Assembly: GCA_001839685.1 (NCBI GenBank)
Contig: MLAK01000111.1
Coordinates: 196,500-251,858, forward strand
Origin: Tritrichomonas foetus
Lineage: Eukaryota; Parabasalia; Tritrichomonadida; Tritrichomonadidae
DNA length: 55,359 nucleotides
Reading direction: 5' to 3'
In this document: positions 28,193-39,400 of the stretch, in pieces
Layout of the letters: every line of letters starts with the position of its first letter
How positions within the stretch are numbered: position 1 is the stretch's first letter
Made by a program: the position numbers and the translations under genes
The notes under the pieces: model-generated
The model's database searches: none
The model's input: only the letters and a program-made list of their open reading frames with translations
Told to the model about the DNA's origin: nothing

Positions 28193-31168
28193 TTATAAGT
28201 CTGCTTCTACATCATCATCTTTCGATGTGCCAGCTGATGAACTTTTTGCTCTATTCTTGTGACGAACAACAATGATGATAACAACAACAACAATTGCAAC
28301 TGCCGCAATACAGCCAATGACTATTCCTGCAATAGCACCTGGTTGGAGTTTATTTGGATCTTTTTCACCTGTGCCACTATCACCACTATTTTCTGGTCCT
28401 ATTTCACTGGAATCTTCTTCTTGTGTAATTTGTTGTTCATTTGTTGGTGTAACTGGAATATTTTCTTCTTCGTCTTCTGTTTGTGGTGGAAGAATTTCTT
28501 CGGGTGGTGTTGGTTTAACTTCTGGATCATATTGATCATCTGGAATCTTCTCACCATCTGGTGGCAATAAAACAACTGGTGGTGGTTCATTATAATATTT
28601 TTCTTGATCTTGTGTCAAATTTTTAACTGCTTCAACTAGGGTCTTTTCTGTAACATAAACTGGTTTGATATTTGGATTCTTTTCTTCAATTTCTGTAACA
28701 ACATCGTTTACAATGAAAATTTCTAACATATTTGTTTTGGCAATTAAATTATCTTTCTTTAATTGAAGAGTAGCCTCATGACCATTATTTGAAGTAACTT
28801 GAATTGGATTATTGTTGAGATATATTTTATCAATTTTTGTGTTGGGTTGAAGAGTAATTTTAATCGCTTCTGGAGATGCATATGTCATTTCATTAACAAC
28901 ATTAATTGCTTTATTATCATTAATTGTAATACTTGGGAAACCTCCTGTGGTTGATATGTAAAGTGGAACTTTTTCTGGATCTCCACGTGTTTGTGCTTTT
29001 GGATGAAGTTTAAATTTAGAAAATCCATGAACTGTGATTAAAAGACCTGTTGGTCCAACAACAACTAAATTCTTTTCTTCAGTTCCATCATCTTTATAAT
29101 GAATAACTTCAAATTCAACCCCTTGATTTTTAACTGGATCAAATCCTTCTGGGAATGGAAGTTGAATTGTTAGTGGGCAATTATAAACTCCTGGTTGAAT
29201 CCAATAATCTAAACAAAAGACACTTAATTTGATATCAAATGTTGCAGACAATTCTTCTCCATCATCACCGAGACGTGTTGCAACAAGTGCCATGTCTTTA
29301 CTTGTGGCTCCTCTGGCATCATGAAGATTTCCTTCACTATCTTTGATCTTAAAATCATTCTCACGAATATCTTCATCTGCAATTAAAACTGGTCTTCCTG
29401 CAACGTATAATGGGCCTTGTCCAAATTGTTTATTACATGTGTTTGTTCCTCCATTATTTGGACGATATTGAATTAACAAATTCCAAAGTGCTGGTGCTTG
29501 GAAAGTGATTCCACCTTTAATATTTGTGAAATTGAAACTATAAAAGACTTGATCATGTGCATAATGATCACTGCTCTTAAATGTGAATGCAACTGTTCGA
29601 TTGTTGATAAATCGATAATTTCTGATAATACTTCTTTCTACGGCAGAGGCACCAACTTCTTCTGCATTCTTAGCGTCGAGTGGATTATTTGACCTCGCTG
29701 TTAAAACGATTTCAGAATCGTTAAGCTTCATCCCTTTTTCAGCAGGCAACATATCTTCTGAAAATGTAAGTGTGAAATCATATTCAGTTCCTGGCCAATA
29801 AAAGTGTAGAACAGGACTGAAATCACGAACTGTTGGTGGCATTGTTCCGAAACTTATTTCTTCCTCCTCAACATCAAGAATAATATAATCAGATACTCTG
29901 AATAAAAATGTTTCATTGACATGCTTAAGTTCATCAATATGAATCAACTCATTTTTGTGTATGAGTCCAATTTGGATACCAACAGTTCCACCTGCATTAA
30001 TTAAAGTATAATTCTCGAAAAATATTTCACTTAAGTTACCATATGGTAAAGATGTTAAGTAGGCTTCCATATCCAAATATGGTAATACTGTATATTTCCC
30101 TCCATTATTCGTCAAATACCTAAAGCAAAGAATAAGTCCATCTTCTTCTCGTAACCTTTTAACACCTTTTCCTTGATAAGAAACATTGTAATCCTGTGTA
30201 ATGTTATTATGTGCAAGATTCCAATCGCTGATTCCTGGATAATAAACTGATGGATAGAAAAACGTTGTACCACAATTGTCGAGATTACCATCAGAAAAAT
30301 GAGTTTTCATTATTTTATCTTGTGTGATCATAAAGAACATACGTGGTCGTTGGGCAGTTTTATCATATGTGACATCAACAGCATACCAAACATTATTAAT
30401 ATTAACAACATTCCATTCGTGTGCTTGACCTGTATTTTGATCATCAAGATTTCGAAGAGCTGAACCAACAATTCTAACACATTCAATTCCAAGCTTTTTC
30501 ATTCCAACCATGAAAGCTGTTGAAAAACCATCACAAACAGACTTTTTCAAAACAAGTGAGCCGTAAGGTTCATGAAGCCAATGTTTCTCGACATCATTAG
30601 CCTCATATGAATATGTGTATTCATTATGCTCATAAATATAATCATGAACACGTTCAATTTGTTCATATGTTGATAGATTTTCGAGTCCAGCAACCATTTT
30701 GTAAACTGCAGAATTAAATTCATTAATAGCTTTTTTACATGCTACCTTATCTGCAAGAGCATCATTAAAGAAGTTTGGATAAGAAAGAGATCCAAATAAA
30801 CACTTGAAATCTCCTTCTCCTTCTCTTGAAAGACGGAAGGAAAGCTTCTTTGTATCGATATAAAAAATTTCAGGATGATCATAACGCCATGCAGCAACAG
30901 CACTCAAGAAATGTTGATTTAAAGCTGTACTATATCCAAGGGCATATTGCATCATTAGGGTCTGTTCAATAGTGAATTCTAAGTTAGAATCACTATCAAG
31001 ATACATTGTACATGTTCCTTCTTTAAGTTTATCTTCAATACGCCAATATTCTAAAGCTTGATAGAAAGGCTTTTGGTATTTTGTTAATTGTTTATAATAC
31101 CAATTATTTTGGAATGATGATGTATCAATTACACTGAGTGCAAATCCAAGAAGAATTTGGAAGAACAT
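28193..31168 (-). CDS. Surface transglutaminase-like protein
   Basis: A 991-residue protein with a signal peptide (FFQILLGFALSVIDTSSFQ). The papain-fold transglutaminase core has the triad Cys212 (SVCDGFSTAF), His250 (GQAHEWNVV) and Asp265 (WYAVDVTYD). This triad and spacing fit the bacterial/archaeal transglutaminase-like superfamily. The middle (about 400-860) is beta-rich, with strand-turn motifs resembling surface or Ig-like modules. A Pro/Glu-rich stalk (about 870-940) leads to one transmembrane helix (AGIVIGCIAAVAIVVVVIIIVV) and a short charged tail. Likely role: cysteine-dependent amidase, protease or cross-linking activity at the cell surface. The bacterial-type core suggests lateral transfer, inferred only. 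A TCACA initiator lies 10 bases before the ATG. Confidence 0.8.
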   Translation of the reverse strand: MFFQILLGFALSVIDTSSFQNNWYYKQLTKYQKPFYQALEYWRIEDKLKEGTCTMYLDSDSNLEFTIEQTLMMQYALGYSTALNQHFLSAVAAWRYDHPEIFYIDTKKLSFRLSREGEGDFKCLFGSLSYPNFFNDALADKVACKKAINEFNSAVYKMVAGLENLSTYEQIERVHDYIYEHNEYTYSYEANDVEKHWLHEPYGSLVLKKSVCDGFSTAFMVGMKKLGIECVRIVGSALRNLDDQNTGQAHEWNVVNINNVWYAVDVTYDKTAQRPRMFFMITQDKIMKTHFSDGNLDNCGTTFFYPSVYYPGISDWNLAHNNITQDYNVSYQGKGVKRLREEDGLILCFRYLTNNGGKYTVLPYLDMEAYLTSLPYGNLSEIFFENYTLINAGGTVGIQIGLIHKNELIHIDELKHVNETFLFRVSDYIILDVEEEEISFGTMPPTVRDFSPVLHFYWPGTEYDFTLTFSEDMLPAEKGMKLNDSEIVLTARSNNPLDAKNAEEVGASAVERSIIRNYRFINNRTVAFTFKSSDHYAHDQVFYSFNFTNIKGGITFQAPALWNLLIQYRPNNGGTNTCNKQFGQGPLYVAGRPVLIADEDIRENDFKIKDSEGNLHDARGATSKDMALVATRLGDDGEELSATFDIKLSVFCLDYWIQPGVYNCPLTIQLPFPEGFDPVKNQGVEFEVIHYKDDGTEEKNLVVVGPTGLLITVHGFSKFKLHPKAQTRGDPEKVPLYISTTGGFPSITINDNKAINVVNEMTYASPEAIKITLQPNTKIDKIYLNNNPIQVTSNNGHEATLQLKKDNLIAKTNMLEIFIVNDVVTEIEEKNPNIKPVYVTEKTLVEAVKNLTQDQEKYYNEPPPVVLLPPDGEKIPDDQYDPEVKPTPPEEILPPQTEDEEENIPVTPTNEQQITQEEDSSEIGPENSGDSGTGEKDPNKLQPGAIAGIVIGCIAAVAIVVVVIIIVVRHKNRAKSSSAGTSKDDDVEADL

Positions 31169-31175
31169 CTAAAAA

Positions 31176-31180
31176 TGTGA
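31176..31180 (-). promoter_or_regulatory. Inr-like initiator TCACA
   Basis: Minus-strand initiator match, +1 A at 31178, 10 bases before the ATG at 31168. Confidence 0.5.
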
Positions 31181-31955
31181 AATGATGGAAAGAATAATTG
31201 TCAGATATTTGAATATCCGTTAATTACATCTGAGAATTAAATTCTAATTCAATGAAGTGTGAATGTTTCAGAGTTTTTTATAATATGAATACAGTCTAAA
31301 TGAGAAAAAAGTATTTTTCTGAGAATTATAAAAATCGATAAAATTCACTGAAATATTTCACTCTATGCAAATATTTGAGAGAGTTATTTATTCATATTAA
31401 ATTTCTAATAAAATAAATACACATTCGCAGTTAGTGATTCAAAATTTGACAAAAAATCAAACACATGAATTTTTTATCATATGCTATGTAAAATTAATAA
31501 ACAACAACTTGTTAATATATTCTCCATCAATTTCTGATTTTTATTTAATCATAAAAGTATGTGTTTTCAAAGGTGATAAATTGTTCTGAAAGAAATTATA
31601 AACCAACCATAGAATTTGTTATCGATATTTCAAAATGAATCATTTATTCATAAATTTGTGAAAGTTCTCGAAAATAATCACTGATAAATGTGTGATGTTG
31701 TAACCAAACCTTCACAATCTTGATAAAAACATGTTGAAATAATATTGGAAATATTCAGAACTAGATGAGATATTGGAGAGAATAAGATGACAAATAGAAA
31801 AGAAATACGCTCAAAAAAATTTGTTGAGCGATGAATTCACCAATGTGATCAAATAAATTTTTTTTATGAAAAACTGATCATCTATTCGATCTCAATCTTG
31901 TCGAATGATTTAGAATATCTTTTTCTCTTGTTAAAGAAGGCTTTGTTGATAATAC
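31181..31955. other. Intergenic left of mariner
   Basis: AT-rich. It contains a 21-base word (beginning aaatatttgagaga, 31369-31389) that recurs exactly at 34109-34129 on the other side of the mariner element. No gene signal. Confidence 0.5.
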
Positions 31956-31957
31956 TA

Positions 31958-31985
31958 TAGGGTGTCCGGTAATGTGATGTCACTA
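31958..31985 (+). repeat. Mariner terminal inverted repeat, left
   Basis: Pairs with 33183-33210 at 24 of 28 positions. Confidence 0.92.
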
Positions 31986-32033
31986 AGTATAATAAAGTCA
32001 TTTCTAATAAGTCATTTTTTATTGATAAGTATT

Positions 32034-33007
32034 TCAAAATATGTAGTCTCCATTGGCATCAATAACTTTTTTCAGTCTATTTTGCCATTCTGCAAAAACT
32101 GAAAACAAAGTTTCCGATGGAATTTCATTGAAAATTTGGACTATTGTTTGAATCAAATGGCTTGGTGATTCAAAAACAATTCCTTTAACTTTTTCTTTAA
32201 TAGTTCCAAATAAAAAAAAGTCGCTAGGCGCCAAATCAGGTGAATATGCCGGATGTGGAACTGATTCTAGTGAGTTTTCATTTATATATTTTTTGACAAT
32301 TTTTGCCACATGAGGCTTTGCATTGTCATAATGAACAAATAATTTTTTATAATTATTCGAGTTTTTAAACTCAACAATTTTTGACATAATGGCTGTAATA
32401 TAATATGCAGCATTAAACTTTTCATTTGGCGGCAAAANGTCACCATAAATTTAGTGATCTGAAACCCTGGATTTTGAATAGTTGGGATTACTGAGTTTTC
32501 AGGAATCCATTGTGTATTGAAATCAGTCTTGGAATAAAACCAAGACTCATCTCCTGTTATTAAAAAGGTGAAATTAGTTTTTTGTTCTGCATTCAAAATT
32601 TTAAGAAGTTTTTTTGCCAATAAAACTCTATTGGCCTTTTGATTTTCTGTTAGAATATGTGGCACCCATCGAAGATGCACATGTTTATACATTAATTTTG
32701 ATGTTAAACGATCATAAATTGTCGATTTTGGTTCACCTAAAACATTAGCAATATATCGACACGATGAATGTGGAAATTCGGTTAAAACATCTAAAATTTT
32801 CCAGTCAAGAATATCATAACTTTGGCACTTTTTCTCTTTTTTCACAGGCTGTGTGTTTTGACTTCTGTTCAGTTCTGCCATGACTCGGTAGATTTGTCTT
32901 TGAGACAAACATTTTTCTTTCAAGACACTCTTCATTTCTTCATATATTTCTTTGCCCCTTTTTCCTTCAAGCTGCAGAAAAGTTATGATTGAATGTTGAT
33001 CAATCAT
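32034..33007 (-). CDS. Mariner transposase, frame broken at an ambiguous base
   Basis: A DD34D mariner transposase of about 324 residues. The N-terminal half has two helix-turn-helix regions (LSQRQIYRVMAELN and SSCRYIANVLGEPKSTIYDRL). Catalytic Asp residues sit in FLITGDESWFY, LFVHYDNAKPH and SPDLAPSDFFLFG, with 34 residues between the second and third. The frame runs from the ATG at 33007 to about 32440, then shifts by one base into the frame of 32435-32034. The shift coincides with an N at 32438 inside a short A/T run, so it may be a base-call gap and not a real lesion. No other stop or shift is present. It binds the TIRs and moves the element by cut and paste. Confidence 0.88.
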
Positions 33008-33182
33008 TTTTTAATAAACGTGCATCGTGTACGTTTATAAATTATTCTTTTTTTTTATGAAAAAGATTCTTTATCTCTATTTTCAGTCAAGAGAAAAAAA
33101 AATTGTTTTCAAAATTTTTATGTTAACATTGCATAGTTTATTATTTATAAATATAATGTATTGATTTCACTTCTAATGTGGG

Positions 33183-33210
33183 TAGTGACATCACGCCTCC
33201 GGACACCCTA
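33183..33210 (-). repeat. Mariner terminal inverted repeat, right
   Basis: Inverse of 31958-31985, followed by the TA target duplication at 33211-33212. Confidence 0.92.
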
Positions 33211-33212
33211 TA

Positions 33213-34584
33213 TTTGAATAGAAATGAATCAATTCAAAACTTTCCAATGCACCAATAATATTCTGTAGTATAATAAATATCAGATTAAATATATTATATT
33301 CTCATTGTTATTAAAGATTTTGTTTTATATGTATGAAGATAATTATGCATCAAAATTAATTAGGCATTTTCTGATCTAATTCGAAATTTGAATTTTCTTT
33401 TGAAAAATGATCTCGAGATAAATTATCAGATTCAGATGTGGTGAATAGTATTTATCTTTCATAACATGTATTTTACATAAATCTAGAGTATATCTGAACT
33501 ACACACAGATTTCCAAAGCATAAGACAAAACATCTGAGTTTCGAAATTACCTTTCATTAATAATGGAATTCATTTCGTCGAATGTGAGCAAGTAATTTGT
33601 TTTGTTAGATTTGCTACTTGTTCATATCCAAATACTTAACTTTCTATTTTAGAAATACGAATAGCAAAAAGAGAAAAATAATGATTTTTCAATGTTCTAT
33701 CTAATAGATTATTGATACACTTTCTCACCAGATCAAAAGAACATTTGGAAGCATATGTAAGATTTAACTTCGACTTTCGTCAGTTACTGATCTTTTACAA
33801 GAAAAACAGTCTTAAAATGAATATAATAAGGCAAGTATTGAACAATAAATATTAATATTTATTATTTTTCCCTTTAATCATGTACATCTCAGGTTCAAAT
33901 AGTAAAATCAACTCAAATACATGACATGGAAATATAAGGTGCAAGTTATCAATATCAAACAATGAAAGCTCTATTCAGTGAACTCGTCATTTGGCATCTA
34001 AATGACTATTATTGATGAAACTGCATTTTTTGTTGAACATTTCTCACTAACGCTGTAGCAGGTAACTGTGGTATACCACATAAGTTTGAGAGATATTTAG
34101 ACAGAATAAAATATTTGAGAGAGTTATTTTTAGGTAAAAATATATTGAAATTCCCAGTGATTCTATAATTTCAAAACAAATATCATTCTCAAATATTATT
34201 TTCTGCTAAATATATCATATTGATAGTTATACGTGAAATGAATCTAAGGTCGTGATTTGTCAAAACATGTCAAAAACCATTAAAATAGACATAAATACTG
34301 TTAACAATAATCATAGGTATATAATTAGACAAAATAAAAAAAAAAGATTATTACAAACAATTTTAATATGATCGTGGAATCTTAAATTTCCTAATATAGG
34401 AATTCTAATATGTATATAGATATAAGTCTTATTCATTTCCCCAAAATATTTTTTGATTTGCCTCTGAGAATTTTTTGTGAAAATTTTAGTAGGGAAAAAG
34501 TTGTTTGAGTGAATAATTAAAAGACCATAGTGGTCTCCACTTTTTCATAATTTAACGTCTTCATTGTCTGAACAAAAAAATTGA
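33213..34584. other. Intergenic (about 1.37 kb)
   Basis: The longest gene-free stretch. AT-rich, no open frame of note. It holds the second copy of the 21-base word (34109-34129), an A9 run near 34334, and TCATT at 34561-34565 before the next gene. No RNA gene motif recognised. Confidence 0.5.
34561..34565 (+). promoter_or_regulatory. Inr-like initiator TCATT
   Basis: Initiator match, +1 A at 34563, 22 bases before the ATG at 34585. Confidence 0.4.
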
Positions 34585-36024
34585 ATGGATAAACGGCTTT
34601 CTTATTCAAAAATGTCGCTTCAAGGAAGGAAAAAGTATGAAGAAGACCACTTGCTTGGCCTGGCATCGTACTTATCAGTTCAAGGTTTCGACGAGGTTGC
34701 GCAGGAATTTCTGAAAATTTTAAACGGTAAGAAAAACTTCGAAAAAAACGACAAAAAAGATATCGAAAATCAAGATCGCCAAAATAAAACAGAACAGAAT
34801 GAAACGCACCAATCCAAAACCATTCCCTTGTTTGTTGACAATAAAGTTTCGACATCAAAAGAATCAAATATGTTTCTTGAATATATTCAATTGAAGCGAA
34901 AAGAAAAGTACCAAAACAAGGTTTTGACAAAAGGCGACATCGAAATTATTGAAAACCACCTTCATTTACCAGGATTAAGGAAAGAAAGCCGCTCGCGAAT
35001 CGATTTTAAAGGATTATCTCGAAAGCTTCCGAAATTCGCTTATTTATTTGACGACAAGCTTTTAAACCATTCAAATTTCACATCACGGAATCACGAATTC
35101 AATCTTCATTGCTATCATGAATTCATTCGCCGAATTTACAACATTGAAACCTCCTTGGTGACTTTTTTAGAGGTCTCGCCCAATTTTTCAATGGGATCTA
35201 TTGATACAGACGAGTTTGATGAATTTGTTTCCGCTTATTCAATTAATATTCGAGCATTGTCAAATCTGCAAAATGAATATGAATGGTTTGTTCAATACTA
35301 TGCTCCAATTGTTACCAGTCGGTTCACATTTGATTTCTGTCAAATTCCGAATAATAAATTTGATGGAAATGAAGTCATTTTTTCGAACTTGTTTGAAAAA
35401 TTTGTTGATATGGATAACCAAGAACGCAAGCACAATCCATTTACATTAAAAGAAACAATAAATCTGTTCAATGTATTTGTAAAGCATGATGCAAATAAAA
35501 ATGGGCAACTTCAACGAGAAAATTTGAAGAAACTCTCTGGATTTGTTTTTAGTGATGCTTTTCTCGAAAGAATGTTTGAAATTATGCAGCTTTATGAAGG
35601 CTTCATGGAATTTAATCTTTTTATTTTTCTAATGACTGCACTCAGAAATTTGAAATCTCGACAAACTACAAAATTCTTCTTCAGCATTTTCGATTTAGAG
35701 GGGAAGGGAACAATTTCACCAAATGATATAAATTATTTTTATAAAGCTATGATTGATGAAATTAAACCTTCTGATTCGAGCAACAAGAGTCTCGAAAAAA
35801 AATCCGATCAAAATAAGTATACTCATAATTTTGATCATTTCTTGGCGAAATTGTTGGATTTAATTGGTGGCAATTCAGACACAATTACAGAAGAAATGAT
35901 TTTTAAATCAAATTGCCAAGATTTGATATTTAAGTTGTTATTTGATATTAAAACATTCAAAGAATGGGAGTTACTCGAACATAATTTTGGTGATGAAGAA
36001 GAGGAAGAAGAAGAATGTTTGTGA
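34585..36024 (+). CDS. PP2A B''-type regulatory subunit (PPP2R3C/TON2-like)
   Basis: A 479-residue protein. Residues about 265-390 closely follow the B'' family: an EF-hand at 302-313 (DANKNGQLQREN), then FLERMFEIMQLYEGFMEFNLFIFLMTALRNLKSRQTT split as FLERMFEIMQLYEGFME and TALRNLKSRQTT, then a second, degenerate EF-hand at 370-381 (DLEGKGTISPND) and INYFYKAM. The spacing between hands matches PPP2R3C and plant TONNEAU2/FASS, which place PP2A at centrosomes and microtubule arrays. The N-terminus (21-46) reads as a LisH-type dimerisation motif (HLLGLASYLSVQGFDEVAQEF, split HLLGLASYLS and GFDEVAQEFL). The tail is a run of Asp/Glu. A second ATG at residue 10 could also be used. Confidence 0.8.
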   Translation: MDKRLSYSKMSLQGRKKYEEDHLLGLASYLSVQGFDEVAQEFLKILNGKKNFEKNDKKDIENQDRQNKTEQNETHQSKTIPLFVDNKVSTSKESNMFLEYIQLKRKEKYQNKVLTKGDIEIIENHLHLPGLRKESRSRIDFKGLSRKLPKFAYLFDDKLLNHSNFTSRNHEFNLHCYHEFIRRIYNIETSLVTFLEVSPNFSMGSIDTDEFDEFVSAYSINIRALSNLQNEYEWFVQYYAPIVTSRFTFDFCQIPNNKFDGNEVIFSNLFEKFVDMDNQERKHNPFTLKETINLFNVFVKHDANKNGQLQRENLKKLSGFVFSDAFLERMFEIMQLYEGFMEFNLFIFLMTALRNLKSRQTTKFFFSIFDLEGKGTISPNDINYFYKAMIDEIKPSDSSNKSLEKKSDQNKYTHNFDHFLAKLLDLIGGNSDTITEEMIFKSNCQDLIFKLLFDIKTFKEWELLEHNFGDEEEEEEECL

Positions 36025-36439
36025 TGTATAAGTTAAAAGATTAGGGGAAATCAAAAAGATTTTTGATAATTCTCATGTTATAAAAATGATGTATTAAGGT
36101 TCATTTTTTTATCTTTTTTAATTCTGAATCATTATTAACTTATGGCCACCCTACCTTATATAAGAATATATTCAACCTTGCTTGATTGAAGGCAAATGAG
36201 TCCATTCATTTGATAAAGAAAGTGATGAAAACAGTATATTTAAAATATTAATATATTTGCTGTTTCTTTCCAATTACTAGTATAGCCCGATAATGTGGAT
36301 AAAATAATGAATCACTATTAATGATCACACTTTTTATGTCATAAAACAATATAGATCTATTGGAAGCTGACAATTTTTTCTGTGAAAAATATAAGATGAC
36401 TCATCTATTCAAAATTGAATCAGTACATTATCAAATCTT
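36025..36439 (+). other. Intergenic
   Basis: AT-rich spacer between two same-strand genes. No canonical Inr adjacent to the next ATG (nearest TCATC at about 36402). Nothing else seen. Confidence 0.5.
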
Positions 36440-39400
36440 ATGAATGATTTCCGTGAATTAATTTTTCAAGCTTTTGGAAAATATGAGTTGGATTCTTACG
36501 ATATTCCGAACAATCTTAGAGGACTGGGATCATTACTAGCAAATGAATTAATGAAAGACCCTTTAAAATCAAAATCGTTTCCAGAAGAAAATAGAAAAAT
36601 CGCCGAAAATACAATCATATCATTGCTTGTTGGAATGATGTGTAATGGAGTTGTTTCTGATGTTGAAGACAAGTCACAAATGATGAATATTGCATTTGAA
36701 CTTACCTCTTTGGAATTTTTGCTTGAGAACCTGATATTCTATGTTGGCTGTATTCCAACTTATGTTAATGATCTGAAATTAAAAATATCTGGATTATTAA
36801 ATGGAAATGTCAAAGAATCGGATTTTTTCAATACTGGTCTAGGAATATTGAAATTAAGACATATTATCTCTGTATTTTCTGGTGCAATTGATGAAATATC
36901 ACAGAATCGGAAGGCCTTCTATAATATGTTAATTTTACATGACGATATGTTGATGTTGAATGGAATTATTTCAAATCTAGTGGCATATTCTGATCATGTC
37001 CGCCCATTACTCAACTCAAAAAAAGATTATCATTCTATTTTAGAAAAGTTTTATCAACAAGCACAAAGCATTTTGGGATTAGTTCCTCAATACCAGAAAA
37101 TATTTGCTGAGTATCATTTCAATATTAAGAACATGTATAAATTACGAAATACACCTAATTTATCTGAAAAAAGTAACAAACTTCAACCACTACTTGAAAA
37201 TCTTACATCATATTTATTTCATTTATTCGCAGACTTTGGGATAATTTCATTAACTGTTTCAGTATTATCACCAGAAAAATCTCTTTCTTATCTGAAATCA
37301 ATTAATAATCTGGTTAAAAACTTCATAGAATATAATATTATTTCAAAAAACTTATTAGATGTTCATTTTCTCAACTCCAGCGTCGATTTTGACCATATAT
37401 TATGGGATTTTAAAGAAAAGAATAGCAGCTCCATGCAATCACTTCATTCAATTCTCGATGATTTAAGTTCTTTAATTTCATTAGGAAGTACTCCATTCCA
37501 AGAAGCAACGAATGAGCGATTAATTATGTTACTAAATAAAATGATGACAATATATAAAATATTGCCTCTTAAACTTGAAGAGTTTATTAGTTGTTTTAAG
37601 TGTGATTTTAAAGTTGAAGAATTAAACAAACTAATAAAAAATGAACCATCAAAAACTAGAATTTCGGTATCATCTTCAAACATCATTAAATCATTATCAA
37701 AGATATTAAGCGCGTTATTAATCAAAGGAATACAATTTAACCAGCTTATTACATTTATTAGAATGCTAACATCTGACTACAAATTATTTTCCACTGAATA
37801 TGATATTTTATTAAAAAAGGAAGGTATATTTCAAAAAAGACTTGACCTCTTAAACAAAAAAGTCTTTATACAAGATTCTATGAATAAATTTACTGAGAAT
37901 TTTGGTTTATATTATAAAGATCTCAATGAACCCCTTCTTAGAGTCCCTGCTGGATTATCAGCATGTGATATTTTACTTAAATTTTGCTCGATAACATATG
38001 ATATTCCTCATTTTTCATTAATGAAGAATTTGTTTGATTTTTTACAACAGTTTTCCAGTGAATTTTTCCCATTAAACTATGATCTTTTAGATTTTATATT
38101 AGATTCAATAAAGTCTAATATAGACAGCCTACCTGAAGAAGTTGCTTTTCGAGTTTTATATACAACTGATCTGATAATTCCATTCTTAAACCAATCAAAA
38201 GACATTTATAATAATATAGATAAAAATAATCCTGATTATGTAATTTCATGCATTTTACAAAACAAGAAAATATATTTTGCGATATCATTTCTGATTTCAT
38301 CCCTTAAGTTTTCTCAGTTAACTCCATATTTTAGCAAGATCATGACAGCATTATCTAAATTGCAATATATTTTCCAGAGCATTAGCTTTATGTTTCCTGA
38401 ATTGTTACATTTTTATGCATTACAGCTATCTTTAAGAATAACTAAAATTACTAAGAAACTAGGAAAAATCATCGAAGGTATTTTACTAAATGTTAAAAAT
38501 AATTCCTTAAGTCAGATGGAAAAGTATCTCATTGAATACAAAACAATCAATTCATCTCATTTAAATTATTTAATCGGTATATCTGATGACACTTTGCAGT
38601 CTACAAAAATATATGACAACTTTTCAAAAGAAAACAAACTATTTATTTCTAAAACAAATCTCTTTTTGAGCCAAATAAATGAATACTTCCAAAGTACTTT
38701 CTTATCCACAAATATTACTACCGTAATAAACTACATTGAGCAGTATCTGATTAAATTAACAGATTTGTTAAAGTATGAACAATGTATGCCTATTGTGATT
38801 GGAATTGATGATCAAGATATCAATGGGCCTTTAGTTTTGGATTATTGGCACCAAATACATAGTCAAACAGTTTTATTAATTCATTCTTTAGACAAAGATA
38901 TTAATAATGTTTCAATAAATATTTTCAAACTTGTATCAATTTTAGACGAATTAATTATTTTCATTAATAATATTTCTTTATTAAAAAAGTATTCTGCAAA
39001 ATTGAAAGATATATGCCTGATTTTGTTAAAATCTAGTGCAGCAATAAGCTTGAATGATTTGATATATAAAAATGATGTTGTATCTGCATTGCAAGAATTA
39101 ATTCCAATTACTAAATCATTAAAAAATATTGGAGATTCCTTAAATCAAAATGTCATTGATAAAGTAAAACATGTAAAAGTGAGTGACAATATGCTAAACA
39201 GTGAGAATAAAAAGGAAAAAATATCCAATGAGCAGCATGAATTTTCCATTACCAAATTTATGATTAATTTACCAAGTTCCAATGAAATATCAAATGCATT
39301 TAATTTTATTGACGAATTAATGTCAAATAATCCATTCAAAAAAACGTCCGTAAATGATTCCAAATTGCCAACTATTCCATTAGCTTCTTCACTTCTTCCA

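Larger units (their letters stand above)
31958..33210 (-). mobile_element. Mariner transposon (Tvmar-like), 1,253 bp
   Basis: The ends are 28-base terminal inverted repeats (31958-31985 and 33183-33210) beginning TAGGGTGTCCGG and closing GTGATGTCACTA; only the four central bases (positions 13-16) differ. A TA dinucleotide flanks each end (31956-31957, 33211-33212), the target duplication of the Tc1/mariner superfamily. Size, TIR length and the transposase inside fit the Tvmar1 type known from Trichomonas vaginalis. The well-kept ends suggest a young insertion. Confidence 0.92.

Noticed and set aside
34517..34930. 137-codon minus-strand frame
   Set aside because: It overlaps the well-supported B'' gene on the other strand and has no recognisable domain.
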